Assembly: GCA_004554775.1 (NCBI GenBank) | Contig: SFKI01000002.1 | Span: 1-64,000 of the forward strand | Source: Subdoligranulum variabile | GTDB taxonomy: Bacteria > Bacillota > Clostridia > Oscillospirales > Ruminococcaceae | Direction: 5' to 3' | Length of the DNA: 64,000 bases | Shown: one piece after another, positions 1 to 7,126 of the stretch | Layout of the letters: every line of letters begins with the position of its first letter | How positions within the stretch are numbered: the stretch's first letter is position 1 | The notes under the pieces: model-generated | What the model was told of the DNA's origin: nothing | Seen by the model: the letters and a program-made list of their open reading frames with translations, nothing else | Databases searched by the model: none | Program-made: the position numbers and the translations under genes

Positions 1-1
1 T

Positions 2-1120
2 GGCGGATTGCCGGATGTGCCGCGATACCTGCTGAACAGGCTGGGAGAAGCAGAAAGCCTCCTGCGCCTTTTTCTTTTGGAAGTGCCGACGCGCATCCTT
101 TACATCGACTCCGATGCCGATGGTCAGCCCACATTCTGCGCAGCCAGCAGCCGCGTACCGCAGCTGCTTCGCAGTGCGCTGTGGAACACCCGCGAACCCG
201 CGATTCTGACCTCCGGTACCTTGGCGGCGGCCGGTGATTTCAGCCACACGGAACAGCTTTTGGGGCTGACAACCTACCGGCCGCTGCGCCACTTCCGCGC
301 GGATTCTCCGTTTAACTACAAGAAAAAATGTCTGTTATACTTTCCGCCGCGCACAAAAACGCGAATGGACAACCGCAAAATGGCAGAAGAAATCGTTCGG
401 CTGGTTGGTGCCTGTCACGGTCATGCGCTGGTGCTGTTCACGTCCTACCGTCAGATGGCAGAAGTCCGCGCGCTGACGGACGGCCAATGGCCGTACCCGA
501 CCTATCAGGCGTGGCGCAACGGCGGCAGGGTGATTCAACAATTCAAAGAATCCGGCAACGGCATTCTGTTCGCAGCCGGTTCCTGCTGGGAGGGCATCGA
601 CTTTCCCGGCGATATGGTGTCACTGCTGATTATCACAAAGCTGCCGTTCCCGATACCCGATCCGGTCAGCGACTACAAACGCCAGCAATATCCGAATCTG
701 CGCGATTATATAAACGCCGAAATTATCCCCGAAATGCAGAAGAAACTGCGACAAGGCTTTGGACGTGCCATCCGCACGGAGCAGGACTCTTGTGTGGTCG
801 CTATTCTGGACGAACGTGCGGGTATCGGCGGCAAGTACCATGATGCCGCGCTGGCAGCTTTGCCGACTTGCCCAACCACCGAGAAAATCGAAGATGTGCA
901 GCAATTCATCCGGGAGCAGAAGCGCCCGGATTATTTTTGTGAAAAGAGGAACCTGAGATGTACCTTATGCGAAACCACGATGTCTGGATTTATGTGCGCT
1001 GCGCCAACAGCGATCCGCGCATTGTCTTTGACCGGCTGTATGACCTTATCGACGAAGCAGCAGGGCACGGTTTTCTCGTGCGCGGCACATCTTTTGACCA
1101 TTGCAGCGGCAACACCTTGA
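2..1120 (+). CDS. DinG/XPD-type ATP-dependent helicase, 3' part (5' end outside window; C-terminus probably frameshifted)
   Basis: This is the C-terminal helicase domain of a superfamily 2 DinG/Rad3-like DNA helicase, which unwinds DNA 5' to 3' using ATP. Visible family features are the TSGTLAAAGDF segment, ALVLFTSYRQM, the GILFAAGSCWEGIDFPGD motif and the arginine-finger motif GFGRAIRTEQD, followed by a YHDAALAALP tail. The N-terminal half lies upstream of the window. After the natural-looking end KRPDYF at about 937 the frame runs on for about 60 codons inside the next gene. In the +1 frame the protein would end seven codons later at a TGA at 954-956, exactly where the next gene's ribosome binding site and ATG begin, so a one-base change in the T-run at 934-938 is likely. 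The domain call is firm; the true C-terminus is inferred. Confidence 0.8.
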   Translation, partial: GGLPDVPRYLLNRLGEAESLLRLFLLEVPTRILYIDSDADGQPTFCAASSRVPQLLRSALWNTREPAILTSGTLAAAGDFSHTEQLLGLTTYRPLRHFRADSPFNYKKKCLLYFPPRTKTRMDNRKMAEEIVRLVGACHGHALVLFTSYRQMAEVRALTDGQWPYPTYQAWRNGGRVIQQFKESGNGILFAAGSCWEGIDFPGDMVSLLIITKLPFPIPDPVSDYKRQQYPNLRDYINAEIIPEMQKKLRQGFGRAIRTEQDSCVVAILDERAGIGGKYHDAALAALPTCPTTEKIEDVQQFIREQKRPDYFCEKRNLRCTLCETTMSGFMCAAPTAIRALSLTGCMTLSTKQQGTVFSCAAHLLTIAAATP

Positions 1121-1404
1121 AAGATCGCATCGGTCTGCGCACCATGCTGGACGCAGTAGAGAACGGTCGGATTGAAGCCGTGATGGTGCGCGATTTGGAG
1201 CAAATCAGCCGCAACAGCTACATACTGGTAGGAGTTATTGAAATTCTGCGTCAGAATGATGTCTACCTCATCACCACCGAATGTGACCTGAACGCCGAGC
1301 TCATCAACAGCGGTCTGGAACGCTTTGTCGGTGACCGCTTCACGCGGGCTTCGTTCGGTAAGCCACGCTTTGATGTTCGACTCCCGCTTATGGATCAATT
1401 CTGA
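958..1404 (+). CDS. Serine-recombinase N-terminal-domain-like protein lacking the catalytic serine (copy 1)
   Basis: This 148-residue protein has the layout of the resolvase/invertase catalytic domain only; there is no recombinase zinc-ribbon or helix-turn-helix C-terminal domain. The N-terminal strand reads IYVRCANSD, where active enzymes have Y-x-R-x-S; the nucleophile position is Ala16 (Ser18 lies two residues later). The downstream signature reads RDLEQISRN, so the first arginine of the usual DRLSRN motif is glutamine. It starts at ATG 958, seven bases after AGAGGA, directly behind the helicase and nine bases before the second copy, so the three genes look co-transcribed. Strand cleavage is unlikely; a DNA-binding, partner-binding or regulatory role is inference. 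Confidence 0.7.
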   Translation: MYLMRNHDVWIYVRCANSDPRIVFDRLYDLIDEAAGHGFLVRGTSFDHCSGNTLKDRIGLRTMLDAVENGRIEAVMVRDLEQISRNSYILVGVIEILRQNDVYLITTECDLNAELINSGLERFVGDRFTRASFGKPRFDVRLPLMDQF

Positions 1405-1413
1405 GGTGTGCCC

Positions 1414-1836
1414 ATGAAAGAATACAAAGTTTGGGCGTTCGCCCGCAGTGCCGCACCGAACCTGCCCGCATTGGAAGAACAGCTTGCCGATGTCATGCGC
1501 GAAGCCGACCGGCGCGGCTACATCATCGTCAACTCCTGCATGGAGCAAAAGTACGGCATCGAATTTTGGCGCCCGGCCATGTTTGCGATGCTAACCGCCG
1601 TGCAGCAGGGGCGCGTCAATGCCGTCATGGTGCAGAGCCTTGACCGTTTGAGTCACAACATTACAACTTTGTACCGCATCCTGCGCTTTCTGCAGAATTA
1701 CGGTGCAGTGCTGATTACGACCGAGACCAATCTACAATATGAACTCTATCTGACAGGATTGGAGAGTCGGATCCTGGCTCGTACCGCACGAACCGGAAAA
1801 AGAGTGCCGTGGGAGGTGGCTGTCGATGCGGATTGA
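1414..1836 (+). CDS. Serine-recombinase N-terminal-domain-like protein lacking the catalytic serine (copy 2)
   Basis: This 140-residue paralogue of the preceding gene again has only the resolvase-like catalytic fold. The N-terminal motif is AFARSAAPN: the residue aligned with the nucleophile is Ala13, with a serine one place earlier. The second motif is QSLDRLSHN, keeping the first arginine but replacing the second by histidine, which complements the loss pattern of copy 1. I prefer ATG 1414, seven bases after GAGG, over an in-frame GTG at 1408. Its last 100 bases overlap, tail to tail, the open frame of a truncated DUF2971 gene on the other strand, so its 3' end lies at a recombination junction. 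Heterodimer formation with copy 1 is possible but inferred. Confidence 0.68.
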   Translation: MKEYKVWAFARSAAPNLPALEEQLADVMREADRRGYIIVNSCMEQKYGIEFWRPAMFAMLTAVQQGRVNAVMVQSLDRLSHNITTLYRILRFLQNYGAVLITTETNLQYELYLTGLESRILARTARTGKRVPWEVAVDAD

Positions 1837-2379
1837 CCCGTTTCCCGTAAGACTGGAAAATGTATGTTTTCTTTTGACATTTTCGCTGGCGTTCAACTCA
1901 GACAACAACCGTATTGCATTTTCCTCAATGTACTCGGCTGTTAAATCTTCTGGTTTCATACCGGGCGCAGTTTGAATTGCTTCTTTAAAAAAATCAAGAT
2001 AAAATGCGTCCCATTTTTCTTTCAATTCCAATGTGCCTTTTGCGCCTTCAAATATATCCTCAAATGATTCTGCTGATGCAAAATATAGAGTTTTTTTACC
2101 AATCATTGAAAGGAACTTGCTTAAATCCATGTAACGCTAAAGTTTGGATTCGGGTGGGACTTTTTCGTATTCTGACTCCGTCCAACGATAACGAACTACG
2201 GTTTCTGATAGCAAATATGCACAATCATCACAAAGAACAACAGGATTTCTTTCTATGTCATATCCCAAATGTGTACGCATACCATTTTGGAATTTTCTCC
2301 CACAGTTCGTACAAGCATCGCTATGCTCATTGTAAAACACATCCAATTCGCGGCTGTGTCTATGTGTCATTTCCTGCAT
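1732..2379 (-). pseudogene. DUF2971-family gene broken by an in-frame amber stop and truncated at the 3' end
   Basis: Two minus-strand frames belong to one gene. The first part (2379 to 2140) encodes a zinc-finger-like N-terminus with CTNCGRKF and LCDDCAY. It ends ...PPESKL at a TAG (2137-2139) and continues in the same frame as R-Y-M-D-L-S-K-F, the usual opening of DUF2971 proteins (next: KKTLYFASAESFEDIFEGAKG is the family's conserved start, shown here in part as LYF...DIFEGAKG). A single substitution from Trp or Tyr would create the TAG. Family resemblance stops near KRKHTF (about 1855); the frame then runs into the 3' end of the recombinase-like gene, so more than half of the expected protein of about 260-300 residues is gone. 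DUF2971 proteins occur in accessory and defence-like regions; function unknown. Confidence 0.65.
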
Positions 2380-2380
2380 A

Positions 2381-2996
2381 ATTACCCCACTTTCGCATGT
2401 TTTATTTTATTATATCGACACGAAAAAATATTTGAAACAAGATGAGGGCTTCGATGTTGTTACCATCCGGGAAAGTTATTAGATATCCGTCTCCAGCTTC
2501 GTGAAAGCCGATGATTCTGGCAAGTTAGGCCATCTCGGCCCTTTCAACAGGGTGTGGTAGTTAGTACTCGGCGGCGCTGATATATAAATTCATGGAAAAA
2601 ACTCTTGCTTCAAAAATATGATTCTATTATAGTGACATTCTTTCATGATTGCAAAGGAAATACACCTAACAGAAACCAGACAACACAGTTATGGAAAAGT
2701 AGGGTATCTTTTTTATCACACTCAGACAGGCGTAAAGTTACATTCAAGTTGACTTTGAATTTAGCTTTTATTTTTTGCTTTATACAGTGTTTTTATGCAG
2801 AAAAAGATACACATAATTTTGCGATCTCTCCGCGTTTGCATTTTGATTGTACTGCGCTTGGCTTTTATCCTGCTATCTTAACGGCATTGGCCTTGCCGCA
2901 TGCTTTTGGTGTACGGCGCAGCAATTTTTAAAATTAAACAAAATTCGCAAAAATGTCTCTTGAACTTAAACCTTGGTTCTATGTTATAGTCATAAA
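2381..2996. other. AT-rich intergenic stretch with gene debris
   Basis: More than 600 bases between the broken DUF2971 gene and the ABC transporter promoter contain no gene I can support. Base composition is clearly more AT-rich than the flanking housekeeping genes, as expected of imported or decaying DNA. The left part holds a possible minus-strand gene remnant at 2402-2533. An open frame at 2605-2931 has no ribosome binding site, no domain and biased composition, so I do not call it. Confidence 0.5.
2402..2533 (-). pseudogene. Possible remnant of a small gene (in-frame TAA two codons after ATG)
   Basis: Reading the minus strand from ATG 2533, the second codon is followed by TAA (2525-2527) and then about 40 sense codons that look protein-like, beginning LARIIGFHEAGDGYLITF and ending at TAA 2402-2404. 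A second minus-strand frame in the same stretch is also open for about 33 codons (NYHTLLKGPRWPN...). I do not recognise a family. It may be debris from the same event that truncated the DUF2971 gene, or chance. Confidence 0.25.
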
Positions 2997-3015
2997 GCAG
3001 GCAGCAAATGCCTGC
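2997..3015. promoter_or_regulatory. Inverted repeat, candidate operator of the ABC transporter operon
   Basis: GCAGGCA (2997-3003) and TGCCTGC (3009-3015) form a perfect 7-bp inverted repeat with a 5-base spacer, ending four bases before the -35 box of the transporter promoter. The position fits an activator or repressor site; no regulator is identified. A weaker upstream promoter (TTGAAC 2960-2965, TATAGT 2985-2990) would transcribe through it, in which case it would be an RNA hairpin. Confidence 0.4.
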
Positions 3016-3019
3016 GGCC

Positions 3020-3048
3020 TTGACAAACAGGGCGGCTGCATGTATGAT
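3020..3048 (+). promoter_or_regulatory. SigmaA-type promoter of the amino acid ABC transporter operon
   Basis: TTGACA (3020-3025), a 17-base spacer and TATGAT (3043-3048). The expected start near 3055 gives a leader of about 65 bases before the first gene, which has the ribosome binding site AAGGAGGG at about 3099. Confidence 0.7.
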
Positions 3049-3119
3049 AAAACAGTTGTCGTTTACAAGTATACTAAAAAAGTAGGAAATAAGACCCGCA
3101 AGGAGGGAATATCCCCATC

Positions 3120-3794
3120 ATGACAGAACGCCTTGCCCAGATATTGGCGGATTCCTTTTTTAAAATACTGATCCCGGGCATTACCGTCACGATTCCGCTG
3201 ACGGTGCTGTCGTTTTCGATTGCACTGGTCATCGCGGTAGCGGTCGCGCTGGTGCAGTTTGCCCAGGTGCCGGTGCTGACAAAACTCGCCCGCCTGTATA
3301 TCTGGATCATCCGCGGCACGCCCATTCTGGTGCAGCTGTTTGTGGTGTTCTACGGCTTGCCGGGTGTCGGCATCCTAATTGAGCCGTTCCCGGCAGCGGT
3401 GCTGGTGTTCTCCATCAACGAGGGCGCTTACGGTGCCGAGACCATCCGCGCGGCGCTGGAATCCGTGCCCAAGGGCCAGCTCGAGGCCGGGCAGTGCGTG
3501 GGCATGACCTACATGCAGATTATGCGGCGCATCATTTTGCCGCAGGCACTGCGCACGGCGTTTCCGACGCTGGCAAACTCCTTGATCGCCATGGTCAAGG
3601 ACACCTCGCTTGCAGCCAACATCACCGTGACTGAAATGTTCATGACCACGCAGCGCATTGTGGCCCGCACCTACGAACCGCTGGCGCTTTACCTCGAGGT
3701 CGGCTTGGTCTACCTGCTGTTCTGCACGGTGCTGACCCGCGTGCAGGCCTGGGGCGAAAAGATGTTGAACCGCCGCGGCGCACAAAGGAGTTGA
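3120..3794 (+). CDS. Polar amino acid ABC transporter permease
   Basis: A 224-residue inner-membrane permease of the HisM/GlnP type that forms the channel of an amino acid importer. Several membrane segments are evident (residues about 18-45, 57-85, 90-105 and 185-208). The EAA-loop, which docks the ATPase, is visible as EAGQCVGMTYMQIMRRIILP. The conserved IRGTPILVQLF segment of the family lies near residue 65. ATG 3120 is preceded by AAGGAGGG. It is the first gene of a three-gene operon with its ATPase (four bases downstream) and binding protein. With one permease gene, the channel is probably a homodimer. Substrate cannot be set from sequence; cystine, glutamine or another polar amino acid is possible. 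Confidence 0.93.
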   Translation: MTERLAQILADSFFKILIPGITVTIPLTVLSFSIALVIAVAVALVQFAQVPVLTKLARLYIWIIRGTPILVQLFVVFYGLPGVGILIEPFPAAVLVFSINEGAYGAETIRAALESVPKGQLEAGQCVGMTYMQIMRRIILPQALRTAFPTLANSLIAMVKDTSLAANITVTEMFMTTQRIVARTYEPLALYLEVGLVYLLFCTVLTRVQAWGEKMLNRRGAQRS

Positions 3795-3798
3795 TACG

Positions 3799-4545
3799 AT
3801 GCTGGAAATCCATGATCTGCAAAAATCCTTCGGCGACCTGCACGTTTTAAAAGGTATCGATCTGAACATCCAGAAAGGCGACGTCGTAGCTGTCCTCGGC
3901 TCGAGCGGCAGCGGCAAAACCACGCTGCTGCGCTGCATCAACTTTTTGGAGCATGCCGACGCCGGTACGATGACCTTTGACGGCCAGCGGGTGGCGCTGG
4001 ATCGCATTACCCATGCGCAGATCCACGCACTGCGTCGCCGCACGGGTTTTGTGTTCCAGAACTACAACCTGTTTGCCAACAAAACGGCCCTGCAAAATGT
4101 GACCGAGGGACTTATTATTGCCCGCAAGATGGACAAGCACCAGGCTGAAACGATTGCCCGCGCGGCGCTTGATAAAGTCGGCATGGGGGATCGTTGTGAC
4201 CATTACCCCAGCCAGCTTTCCGGCGGGCAGCAGCAGCGCGTTGCGATTGCCCGCGCCATCGCCTACGACCCCGAGATCCTTTATTTCGATGAGCCGACCT
4301 CGGCACTGGACCCCGAACTGACCGGCGAAGTGCTGACCGTCATACGCCGCCTGGCTGACGAGGGCCGCACGATGCTGGTTGTCACCCACGAGATGGACTT
4401 TGCCCGCCACGTAGCCAACCGCGTTGTTTTTATGGATGCCGGTGTCATTGTTGAACAGTCCGACGCCGAAGCCTTCTTCACCAATCCGCAGCAGCCCCGC
4501 ACGCGGGAATTTCTGCAAAATTATAAGCAAAGGAGTTTTACCTGA
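3799..4545 (+). CDS. Polar amino acid ABC transporter ATP-binding protein
   Basis: A 248-residue ATPase that powers the importer encoded on either side. The Walker A motif GSSGSGKTTLL (about residues 35-45), the Q-loop in FVFQNYNLF, the ABC signature LSGGQQQRVAIARA, the Walker B ILYFDEPTSALDPE and the switch histidine in VVTHEMDFA are all intact. Length is normal for the GlnQ/HisP subfamily. ATG 3799 follows AAAGGAG closely and the stop overlaps the ATG of the binding-protein gene (TGATG-type coupling at 4543-4547). No oddities were seen. Confidence 0.95.
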   Translation: MLEIHDLQKSFGDLHVLKGIDLNIQKGDVVAVLGSSGSGKTTLLRCINFLEHADAGTMTFDGQRVALDRITHAQIHALRRRTGFVFQNYNLFANKTALQNVTEGLIIARKMDKHQAETIARAALDKVGMGDRCDHYPSQLSGGQQQRVAIARAIAYDPEILYFDEPTSALDPELTGEVLTVIRRLADEGRTMLVVTHEMDFARHVANRVVFMDAGVIVEQSDAEAFFTNPQQPRTREFLQNYKQRSFT

Positions 4546-5402
4546 TGAACCGTAAAAAAATCACCGCTCTGGCCCTGACTGCCGCCCTCTCCGCCGCTGT
4601 GCTGGCTGGCTGCGGCAGCTCTGCCGCTTCTTCTTCCGCTGCCCCGACTGCTGATTCTGCCGCCGCCACGGCTGACACCGCCGCTGTGGATCAGCTGGCC
4701 CAGATCAAAGAGCGCGGCACCATCACCATCGCCATGGAAGGCACCTGGGCACCCTGGACCTACCACGATGAAAACGACAACCTCGTCGGCTATGATGTTG
4801 AGGTCGGCACGCTGATCGCCGAAAAACTGGGCGTAGAGCCTGAGTTTGTCGAGGGTGAGTGGGACGGCTTGCTGGCGGGTCTCGATGCGGGCCGCTATGA
4901 CATCATGGTCAACGGCGTCGATATCACCGAGGAGCGCGCCGAAAAATACGATTTCTCTGAGCCGTACGCCTACAACCGTACCGCCGTCATCACCAAGGGC
5001 GATAACGACACCATCCATACGCTGGAAGACCTGAACGGCAAAAAGACTGCCAACACCATTTCCAGCACCTATGCCCAGCTGGCTGAACAGTACGGTGCCG
5101 AAGTCACCGGCGTGGACGACCTGAACCAGACCTTTGAGCTGCTGAACAGCGGCCGCATCGATGCCACCCTGAACGCCGAAGTTACTTTCTACGACTACAC
5201 CAAAGAGCACCCCGATGCCAACGTCAAGATTGCGGTTCTGACCCAGGATGCGAACGAAGTCGCCATCCCGCTGCGCAAGGGTGAGGAATCTGCCACCTTG
5301 CGCGAAGCTATCAACGCCGCCATCGACGAGCTGCGTGCTTCCGGCCAGCTGAAAGAACTGAGCGAGAAGTATTTCGGCACCGATATTTCCACCAACGAGT
5401 AA
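4545..5402 (+). CDS. Amino acid ABC transporter substrate-binding lipoprotein
   Basis: A 285-residue extracellular solute-binding protein of family 3. It begins with a lipoprotein signal (MNRKKITALALTAALSAAV) and a lipobox LAGC, so it is anchored to the outer face of the membrane by Cys22-23. A Ser/Ala-rich linker of about 25 residues follows, then the binding fold starting GTITIAMEGTWAPWTYHDE, with the conserved GYDVEVGTLIAEKLG and the ligand-binding region GLDAGRYDIMVNGVDIT. It hands substrate to the adjacent permease. The overall motif pattern resembles cystine/polar amino acid binders, but the ligand is not determined. A strong terminator follows. Confidence 0.93.
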   Translation: MNRKKITALALTAALSAAVLAGCGSSAASSSAAPTADSAAATADTAAVDQLAQIKERGTITIAMEGTWAPWTYHDENDNLVGYDVEVGTLIAEKLGVEPEFVEGEWDGLLAGLDAGRYDIMVNGVDITEERAEKYDFSEPYAYNRTAVITKGDNDTIHTLEDLNGKKTANTISSTYAQLAEQYGAEVTGVDDLNQTFELLNSGRIDATLNAEVTFYDYTKEHPDANVKIAVLTQDANEVAIPLRKGEESATLREAINAAIDELRASGQLKELSEKYFGTDISTNE

Positions 5403-5422
5403 GCACACGCAAACAACCCCCA

Positions 5423-5456
5423 AAAGCCCCGCGGCGTTTTCCTGCGGGGCTTTTTC
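5423..5456 (+). terminator. Rho-independent terminator after the ABC operon
   Basis: AAAAGCCCCGC (5423-5433) pairs with GCGGGGCTTTTT (5445-5456), an 11-bp stem followed by a T-run. Confidence 0.85.
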
Positions 5457-5492
5457 CTGCGAAAAAACGCAAAATTTGCTTGGTTTCGCCTC

Positions 5493-5520
5493 TTGATTTT
5501 GGCCGCGCACGTGCTATAAT
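5493..5520 (+). promoter_or_regulatory. Promoter of the MATE gene
   Basis: TTGATT (5493-5498), 16-base spacer, TATAAT (5515-5520) with a TG dinucleotide one base upstream (extended -10). Confidence 0.65.
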
Positions 5521-5606
5521 AACAGCCGCGGTATCTTTCAAAGGGAAGATGCCGCTTTTATAAGCGATATGGAAAGTATTGAAGAGTATTGAGGAAATAA
5601 CGCACT

Positions 5607-6998
5607 ATGACAAAAGACCTTACCAGCGGCAGCCCGCTGAAAGTGATCCTGCTTTTCACCCTGCCACTCGTGCTGGGCAACCTGTTCCAGCAGTTCTACG
5701 CGCTGGCCGATACCATCATTGTAGGCCGCTTCTGCGGCGTCAGTGCGCTGGCGTCGGTTGGTTCCACCGGCTCCATCAACTACCTGATCCTAGGCTTCGT
5801 CATCGGCATCTGCAACGGCTTTGCCATCCCCATTGCGCAGCTGTTCGGCGCGCGGGATTACAGCGACCTGCGCCGCCATGTAGCCAACGCTGCCTGGCTG
5901 TGCATTGCGTTCAGCGTGGTGCTTACCATCACCACGGTAGCCCTGACGCGCCCCATGCTGGTGCTGATGCAGACGCCCGAGGATATCCTGGACGGTGCAG
6001 TCGTCTATATCGGCTGGATCTTCGCCAGCATCCCATTCATCTTTTTGTACAATATGGTCGCGGGTATCATGCGCGCACTGGGCGACAGCAAGACGCCGCT
6101 GTATTTCCTAATTCTGACCAGCGTTTTGAATATCGGCCTTGATCTGCTGTTCATCGTACCCTTTAAAATGGGCATTCTGGGCGCGGCGCTGGCTACCGAT
6201 ATTTCCCAGGCAATCTCCGGTGTTATCAGTTTCGCGTTCCTGTGCCGGAAATTTGAAGTACTGCACATGCAAAAAGGGGAGTGGGCCGTCAGCAAGCGCG
6301 CCTGCGTCCGCCTGATGGGCATTGGCGTGCCGATGGGTCTGCAATGCAGCATCACAGCCATCGGCAGTGTTATCATGCAGTGGGCCGTCAATGTACTGGG
6401 CAGCACGGCGGTCGCCGCTGTCACCGCCGCCAGCAAAACGATGAACCTACTGACCGTCCCGCTGGAAAGCATCGGCACGGCCATGGCGACCTACGCAGGC
6501 CAGAACCTGGGTGCTGCCCGGATGGACCGCGTGCGCAAGGGCGTTACCAGCGCCTTGCTGATCGCCACGGTCTACAGCATCGCGTCGGCCGTCATCCTGC
6601 ATTTTGCCGACGTGGCCGTTATGTCGCTCTTCCTCGATACCACGACCGAGGTCGAAATCGTCGCCATGGGGCGCGAGTATCTGTTCTGGAACAGTGTGTT
6701 CTTCGTGCCGCTGGGTGCGCTGATCGTCTGGCGCTACAGCATCCAGGGCCTGGGCTTCTCGACACTGGCTATGATGGCCGGTGTGGCCGAGATGATTGCC
6801 CGCACGGCGGTTGCCATCGTGCTGGTGCCGATGCTGGGCTACTTCGGTGCCGAGCTGGCCAACCCTGCCGCCTGGATAGCAGCCTGCGTGTTCCTGTACC
6901 CGGCCTACATCTGGACCTGCCGCCAGTTGGATAACCGTCTGCTCGCCGCCCGCCTGCATATGCAGAACCCCAGCCCCGACCACGAATCGGCATTATAA
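5607..6998 (+). CDS. MATE-family multidrug/organic cation efflux protein
   Basis: A 463-residue membrane protein with about twelve predicted membrane segments, the size and layout of the MatE (multidrug and toxic compound extrusion) family, DinF/NorM-like branch. The N-terminus carries the family's typical TLPLVLGNLFQQFYALADTI region (shown only up to here) and DSKTPLYFLI in the first repeat; the second repeat begins near residue 240 with IGVPMGLQCSI. It would export cationic compounds in exchange for Na+ or H+. ATG 5607 follows GAGGAAA. It stands alone between its own promoter and a terminator. Substrate unknown. Confidence 0.92.
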   Translation: MTKDLTSGSPLKVILLFTLPLVLGNLFQQFYALADTIIVGRFCGVSALASVGSTGSINYLILGFVIGICNGFAIPIAQLFGARDYSDLRRHVANAAWLCIAFSVVLTITTVALTRPMLVLMQTPEDILDGAVVYIGWIFASIPFIFLYNMVAGIMRALGDSKTPLYFLILTSVLNIGLDLLFIVPFKMGILGAALATDISQAISGVISFAFLCRKFEVLHMQKGEWAVSKRACVRLMGIGVPMGLQCSITAIGSVIMQWAVNVLGSTAVAAVTAASKTMNLLTVPLESIGTAMATYAGQNLGAARMDRVRKGVTSALLIATVYSIASAVILHFADVAVMSLFLDTTTEVEIVAMGREYLFWNSVFFVPLGALIVWRYSIQGLGFSTLAMMAGVAEMIARTAVAIVLVPMLGYFGAELANPAAWIAACVFLYPAYIWTCRQLDNRLLAARLHMQNPSPDHESAL

Positions 6999-7005
6999 AT
7001 TTATT

Positions 7006-7033
7006 CAGCCGTCCCAACCGGGACGGCTGTTTT
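7006..7033 (+). terminator. Terminator after the MATE gene
   Basis: CAGCCGTCCC (7006-7015), loop AACC, GGGACGGCTG (7020-7029), then TTTT. Confidence 0.85.
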
Positions 7034-7062
7034 GCATATTCCTGTATATTTTCGCACACCTA

Positions 7063-7091
7063 TTGCCGAAACCCCGCAAATGGCGTATAAT
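7063..7091 (+). promoter_or_regulatory. Promoter of lysA
   Basis: TTGCCG (7063-7068), 17-base spacer, TATAAT (7086-7091). The transcription start is expected near 7098, inside the palindrome that follows. Confidence 0.75.
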
Positions 7092-7093
7092 AA

Positions 7094-7108
7094 CAACTAA
7101 CTTAGTTG
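7094..7108. promoter_or_regulatory. Palindromic operator over the lysA transcription start
   Basis: CAACTAA (7094-7100), one central base, TTAGTTG (7102-7108): a perfect 15-bp palindrome beginning three bases after the -10 box. The geometry is that of a repressor operator. No dedicated regulator gene is adjacent. Confidence 0.6.
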
Positions 7109-7126
7109 GGAAAGGAAAGAGTAGTT

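Noticed and set aside
2137..2139. TAG in the DUF2971 gene as a pyrrolysine codon
   Set aside because: No sign of a pyrrolysine system here, TAG is used sparingly as an ordinary stop, and the gene is truncated anyway; a nonsense mutation is simpler.
2605..2931. A 108-codon frame in the AT-rich gap
   Set aside because: No ribosome binding site, Phe/Cys-rich low-similarity sequence, and located in debris.
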